A stretch of DNA of 64,000 bases from Deltaproteobacteria bacterium (GTDB lineage Bacteria > Desulfobacterota > Desulfobacteria > Desulfobacterales > Desulfatirhabdiaceae): NCBI GenBank assembly GCA_016219185.1, contig JACRBZ010000097.1:33841-97840 (forward strand), given 5' to 3'. The notes under the pieces were generated by a model that made no database searches, was not told where the DNA came from, and worked only from the letters and a program-made list of their open reading frames with translations. Position numbers and translations under genes: made by a program. Of this stretch, positions 60,319-64,000 are shown one piece after another. Each line of letters begins with the position of its first letter. Positions within the stretch are counted from its first letter, which is position 1.

Positions 60319-62441
60319 TGGATAACCACAGGGAAGCTTTCAAGGAAGAAGCGCATGAACTGCTTGCGGAGCTGGAGACGGCGCTGCTGGAACTGGAAAG
60401 AATGCCTTCGGATGAGGAAATCATCGGAAGGGTTTTCCGCGCCATGCATACCATAAAAGGTTCCGGCGCCATGTTCGGATTTGACAGGGTCGCCGCTTTT
60501 ACCCATGACGTGGAAACGGTCTATGACCGGGTCCGCAATGGAAAGATATTCGTGACCAAATCCCTGATCGACCTGACGCTGTCCGCCTGCGATGAAATCC
60601 TGAAGATGATCGATGATGCGGGACAAAGCGAAGATGTGGGCACGACTGAGACGATCACCCGATCTTTCCGCGACATGCTGCTGACCCCTGAAATCCTATT
60701 CTCGGAAGATCCCGGTGCGATCTCGTCCGTGATGGATAAATCCGGTCCTGCAGCCGAGTCCGGACAAGAGGTAACCTACCGGATCCGTTTCAGTCCGAAA
60801 CCTGGCATATTTACATCCGGAACCAATCCCACCCTTTTGCTGAACGAAATCCGGGACCTGGGTTCCTGCGACATCCTTGCCAATACGGACGCCATCCCCT
60901 TCCTGAGCGATGTGGACCCCGAAGCCTGCTATACGGCCTGGGACATCATCCTGACAACGACACGGGACGAAAATGCCATCCGGGATGTGTTCATTTTCGT
61001 GGAAGACACCTGCGAGTTGAACATTGCCGTGATCGACGACGGCAGCCAGGCCGATGCGGAGCCGGATTACAAAAAGCTGGGGGAAATACTGGTCGATCGG
61101 GGCGATCTGAACGCCAACGCGCTGAAAACAGTGCTGGGAGACCGGAAACGGATCGGCTCCCTTCTGGTGGATTCCGGCATGGTGAGCCATGATCAGGTAC
61201 AGGCCGCGCTGGTCGAGCAGCAGCACATTCGGGAAAAACGCCAGAAACGTCAGACTACGGAATCTGCCGGCAGCATCCGCGTGCCCGCGGAAAAACTCGA
61301 CAGCCTGGTCAACATGGTGGGGGAGTTGGTGACGGTCCAATCGCGCCTGAACCAGCTTTCGGCCCGTTTCTATGATCTGTCGCTCATTCAGGTGGCCGAG
61401 GAAGTGGAGCGCCTGACCGCCGAACTCCGCGACAACACCATGAGCATCCGGATGCTTCCCATCGGTGCGACATTCAGCCGCTTCGAGCGCCTGGTTCGGG
61501 ACCTATCTGCAGAACTGGGCAAGGAGATCGTCCTATATACCGAAGGCGCCGAAACAGAGCTGGACAAGACCGTGATCGAGAAACTGAATGATCCGCTCAT
61601 CCACATCATCCGAAACAGCATCGATCACGGCATTGAAAAGCCGGATGCCAGAAAGGCGGCGGGCAAGCCGGCGCAGGGAACGGTTCATCTTTCGGCCGAA
61701 CATTCCGGTGCCTATGTCTTTATCCGCATCAGCGATGACGGGGCCGGACTCGATACCGAGGCTATCCGCGTCAAGGCTGCTGAAAAAGGGCTGATTGCCT
61801 CCGATGCCGCACTGTCCGAGAAAGAGATATTCGCCCTGACCCTGATGCCGGGGTTCTCGATGGCAAAGACCATCACCAATGTTTCCGGCCGCGGCGTGGG
61901 CATGGATGTGGTGAAAAAAGGCATCGATGCCTTGCAGGGAACCATCGAGATGGTCAGCAAAAAAGGTGTCGGCACAACGATCACCCTGAAACTGCCCTTG
62001 ACCATGGCCATTATCGACGGATTGCTGGTTCAGATCGATGATGTTCATTACATCATGCCCCTGGCCGCCATCGAGGAATGTGTCGAGCTGAGCCGGGAGG
62101 ATGTTGCCCGTGCCCATGGGAAAAATATGGCCAGCATCCGGGGGGAGATCGTGCCTTACATCCGTCTGCGGGAATTGTTCGGGCATACAGGCAGTCCTCA
62201 AACAATCGAGCAGATCGTGACGGCCAGGATCGACGGGAGCCGGGTGGGGTTTGTGGTGGATCAAGTGGTCGGACAGCATCAGACCGTGATCAAGTCCATG
62301 AGCCGGATGTACCGGGATATCGAGCATGTTTCCGGGGCCACGATCCTTGGCGACGGGAATGTGGCCCTGATTCTCGATCTGCCCAAGCTGACCCGGCATG
62401 CTGAAATCATGGAGAAACAAACAATGTCTCAATTACTGTGA
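60315..62441 (+). CDS. cheA: CheA-family chemosensory histidine kinase
   Basis: A 708-residue kinase. The Hpt domain has phospho-acceptor H45 (FRAMHTIKGSGAMFGF). A P2-like region spans about 150-235. Residues about 250-315 hold two short MshEN-like units (KLGEILVDRGDLNANALKTV, RIGSLLVDSGMVSHDQVQAA), which echo those of the PilB-like ATPase. The dimerisation region is followed by the ATPase (IIRNSIDHGIEKPDARKAAG, ISDDGAGLD, GRGVGMDVVK). A CheW-like domain closes the protein. It should phosphorylate the CheY upstream. CheW, CheR and CheB are not in the window and may lie beyond it. Confidence 0.95.
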   Translation: MMDNHREAFKEEAHELLAELETALLELERMPSDEEIIGRVFRAMHTIKGSGAMFGFDRVAAFTHDVETVYDRVRNGKIFVTKSLIDLTLSACDEILKMIDDAGQSEDVGTTETITRSFRDMLLTPEILFSEDPGAISSVMDKSGPAAESGQEVTYRIRFSPKPGIFTSGTNPTLLLNEIRDLGSCDILANTDAIPFLSDVDPEACYTAWDIILTTTRDENAIRDVFIFVEDTCELNIAVIDDGSQADAEPDYKKLGEILVDRGDLNANALKTVLGDRKRIGSLLVDSGMVSHDQVQAALVEQQHIREKRQKRQTTESAGSIRVPAEKLDSLVNMVGELVTVQSRLNQLSARFYDLSLIQVAEEVERLTAELRDNTMSIRMLPIGATFSRFERLVRDLSAELGKEIVLYTEGAETELDKTVIEKLNDPLIHIIRNSIDHGIEKPDARKAAGKPAQGTVHLSAEHSGAYVFIRISDDGAGLDTEAIRVKAAEKGLIASDAALSEKEIFALTLMPGFSMAKTITNVSGRGVGMDVVKKGIDALQGTIEMVSKKGVGTTITLKLPLTMAIIDGLLVQIDDVHYIMPLAAIEECVELSREDVARAHGKNMASIRGEIVPYIRLRELFGHTGSPQTIEQIVTARIDGSRVGFVVDQVVGQHQTVIKSMSRMYRDIEHVSGATILGDGNVALILDLPKLTRHAEIMEKQTMSQLL

Positions 62442-62570
62442 CTTAAAGAATTGATCGCACAAATCGCCCTGGGCCAGCTTCAGAACCGATGAAAGCATGG
62501 GTCTATTCGGGTTTTCCGCCGCAAAAAAAAGCAACCTGCACTTAATTTCATCTCAAAAAGGGGAAAGCGT

Positions 62571-64000
62571 ATGTTTAAAAACATGAAACTGGCGAACAAG
62601 GTAATGATTGCATTGACAATAAGCGCGCTGATAACGCTTTTTATCGGGGTGTTCGGCAATTACGGGATGAACCAGATAAAACTGGCTCAGGACGATATCG
62701 CAGCGGTCCGGCTTCCGAGCGTGGCGGCGCTTCTGACCATCAGCGAGGCCCAAACAGCCGTGGACAGCGCGGAAAATGCCCTGCTGTGCATCAGGATTGA
62801 CGAAGCCGAGCGCCAGGATCAGTATAAGCGATTCGATGATGCGAAGAAGCGGGCCGATGACGCATGGAAGATCTACGAGCCTCTCCCGCAGTCAGAGGAG
62901 GAGGCAAGGGTCTGGAAGCAGTTTGTCCCTGCCTGGGAGAGATGGTGGAAAGACCACCTGGACTACGTTGCCCTGGTAAAGAAATACGAGGCCGATAAAT
63001 CGGACGCAACCTATGACGCCATGGTGAAACAGGCACTCGTAACCAACGGGGTGTCGTTCAAGGCCGCCGAAGATCTCCTGAACAAGACAACCGACATCAA
63101 TATGGCAGAGGCCAGAAAGAGTGACGCTGCAGCGGACAAGATGGCGGTAACCACAAGAATGGCCCTGATCATCGCGATCGTTCTTTCTGTGATGTTTGCC
63201 ATCGGGTTTGCCCTGATCCTCGGGAAGAACGTTACAGGCATCATCAAGGGGCTGCTGGATGAAACCCGGAATCTCGTGGATGCCGCAATAAACGGCAAGC
63301 TCGGCACCCGTGCCGATGTATCCAGGATCAACTTCGAATTCAGAGGCATCGGCACCGGTCTGAACCAAACCCTGGATGCCGTCATCGGCCCCTTGAACGT
63401 GGCCGCCGAATATGTGGACCGGATCAGCAAGGGCGACATCCCTCCGAAAATTACCGATAATTACAACGGCGATTTCAATGAAATCAAAAACAACCTGAAT
63501 GTGCTGATCGAATCCATGAACGAAATCACCAAAGTTGCCGCACAGATCGCCGGAGGCAACCTGACGGTCGATATCCGGGAGCGATCGGAGCAGGACAGAC
63601 TGATACAGTCCCTGGCCCTGATGATCGAGAAACTGACGGAAGTGGTCAGGAACGTTCAGGCGGCATCGGAGAATATGGCCACGCGCAGCCAGGAAATGAG
63701 CGCCCGGACCGAGCAGATTTCCCAGGGCGCGACCGAGCAGGCGGCATCGGCGGAAGAAGTGTCTGCTTCCATGGAGCAGATGACATCCAACATCATGCAG
63801 AATGCCGATAATGCGACTCAGACCGAGAAAATCGCCGTGAAATGCGCCGAAGACGCCCGCGAAGGTGGCAATGCGGTCGGCGAAACCGTTTCAGCCATGA
63901 AGGAGATTGCCTGCAAGATTTCGATCATGGAAGAGATTGCCAGGCAAACCAACTTGCTGGCGCTGAATGCGGCCATCGAGGCGGCCCGTGCGGGTGAGCA
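62571..64000 (+). CDS. Methyl-accepting chemotaxis protein, 3' partial
   Basis: The frame is open from ATG 62571 (GGGGAAAGCGT upstream) to the window end, 476 residues so far. Helix TM1 is at about 8-28 and TM2 at about 193-213. The periplasmic part is a four-helix-bundle sensor (LPSVAALLTISEAQTAVDS). HAMP-like repeats follow (GDIPPKITDNYNGDFNEIKN). The signalling hairpin reaches QTNLLALNAAIEAARAGE at the edge. It is the receptor for the CheA encoded just before. The ligand is unknown. The rest of the gene is outside the window. Confidence 0.93.
   Translation, partial: MFKNMKLANKVMIALTISALITLFIGVFGNYGMNQIKLAQDDIAAVRLPSVAALLTISEAQTAVDSAENALLCIRIDEAERQDQYKRFDDAKKRADDAWKIYEPLPQSEEEARVWKQFVPAWERWWKDHLDYVALVKKYEADKSDATYDAMVKQALVTNGVSFKAAEDLLNKTTDINMAEARKSDAAADKMAVTTRMALIIAIVLSVMFAIGFALILGKNVTGIIKGLLDETRNLVDAAINGKLGTRADVSRINFEFRGIGTGLNQTLDAVIGPLNVAAEYVDRISKGDIPPKITDNYNGDFNEIKNNLNVLIESMNEITKVAAQIAGGNLTVDIRERSEQDRLIQSLALMIEKLTEVVRNVQAASENMATRSQEMSARTEQISQGATEQAASAEEVSASMEQMTSNIMQNADNATQTEKIAVKCAEDAREGGNAVGETVSAMKEIACKISIMEEIARQTNLLALNAAIEAARAGE

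Noticed and set aside
1..64000. CRISPR array
   Set aside because: I saw no regularly spaced direct repeats of 25-40 bases and no cas genes; the only short tandem repeats are those listed.

Overview
The window looks like chromosomal DNA of a Desulfobacterota (delta-proteobacterial, Desulfobacterales-like) anaerobe. This is inferred from gene content: a nine-haem c-type cytochrome, a minimal sufC-sufBD iron-sulfur assembly pair, a ferredoxin-nitroreductase, a DUF362 protein, DUF1566/BACON surface proteins, and the style of the integrase remnants and intergenic repeats. There is no 16S rRNA gene, so the genus cannot be fixed.

Layout. 1-8 kb: the end of an enoyl-CoA hydratase-like gene, an RND efflux adaptor and pump with a DUF3047 protein, a ferredoxin-nitroreductase and a short MetE-like zinc protein, then tRNA-Glu(CTC). 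8.1-8.5 kb: a decayed tyrosine integrase abutting that tRNA, i.e. an old integration site. 8.6-23 kb, mostly minus strand: a large exported DUF1566/BACON protein; an operon of PilB/GspE-like ATPase, HDOD protein and SpoIIE-type phosphatase; a divergent diguanylate cyclase; an SGNH esterase; a solute-binding protein; a Nudix hydrolase; and a dynamin-like GTPase whose 3' end lies in a palindromic repeat. 23-29 kb: an exported nonahaem cytochrome and an exported multicopper oxidase sharing the same N-terminal Fn3-like domain, then an FKBP isomerase. 29-40 kb: an amidohydrolase, then housekeeping genes dnaG, rpoD, tRNA(CAT), a Nif3-like gene, a zinc-ribbon coiled-coil gene, RNase P RNA, sufC, sufBD, an HPr-domain protein and ispD. 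40.9-47.4 kb: an AhpF/thioredoxin-reductase-like gene, then a 5-oxoprolinase-type operon (pxpB, pxpC, DUF1445) split by about 1.9 kb holding fragments of two different integrases and one cargo gene, then a yggL-like gene. 47.8-54.4 kb, minus strand: a probable operon of split transketolase, SCP2-like protein, TetR regulator, DUF362 protein and aldehyde dehydrogenase, with a promoter overlapped by three related operator-like dodecamers. 54.6-57.6 kb: gene debris, a sigma-54 response regulator and an IS4-type transposase tail. 57.6-64 kb: a chemosensory operon (frameshifted MCP-like protein, STAS, CheY, CheA, MCP) running off the window.

The most interesting assembly is the nonahaem cytochrome plus CotA-like multicopper oxidase with a shared N-terminal domain; the oxidase also has a sigma-54-like promoter. 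It is a candidate envelope electron-transfer or metal-redox module. The second is the transketolase/SCP2/TetR/DUF362/ALDH cluster with its operator array. The third is the repeated history of integrase decay (three remnants), which explains the tRNA flank and the broken pxp operon.
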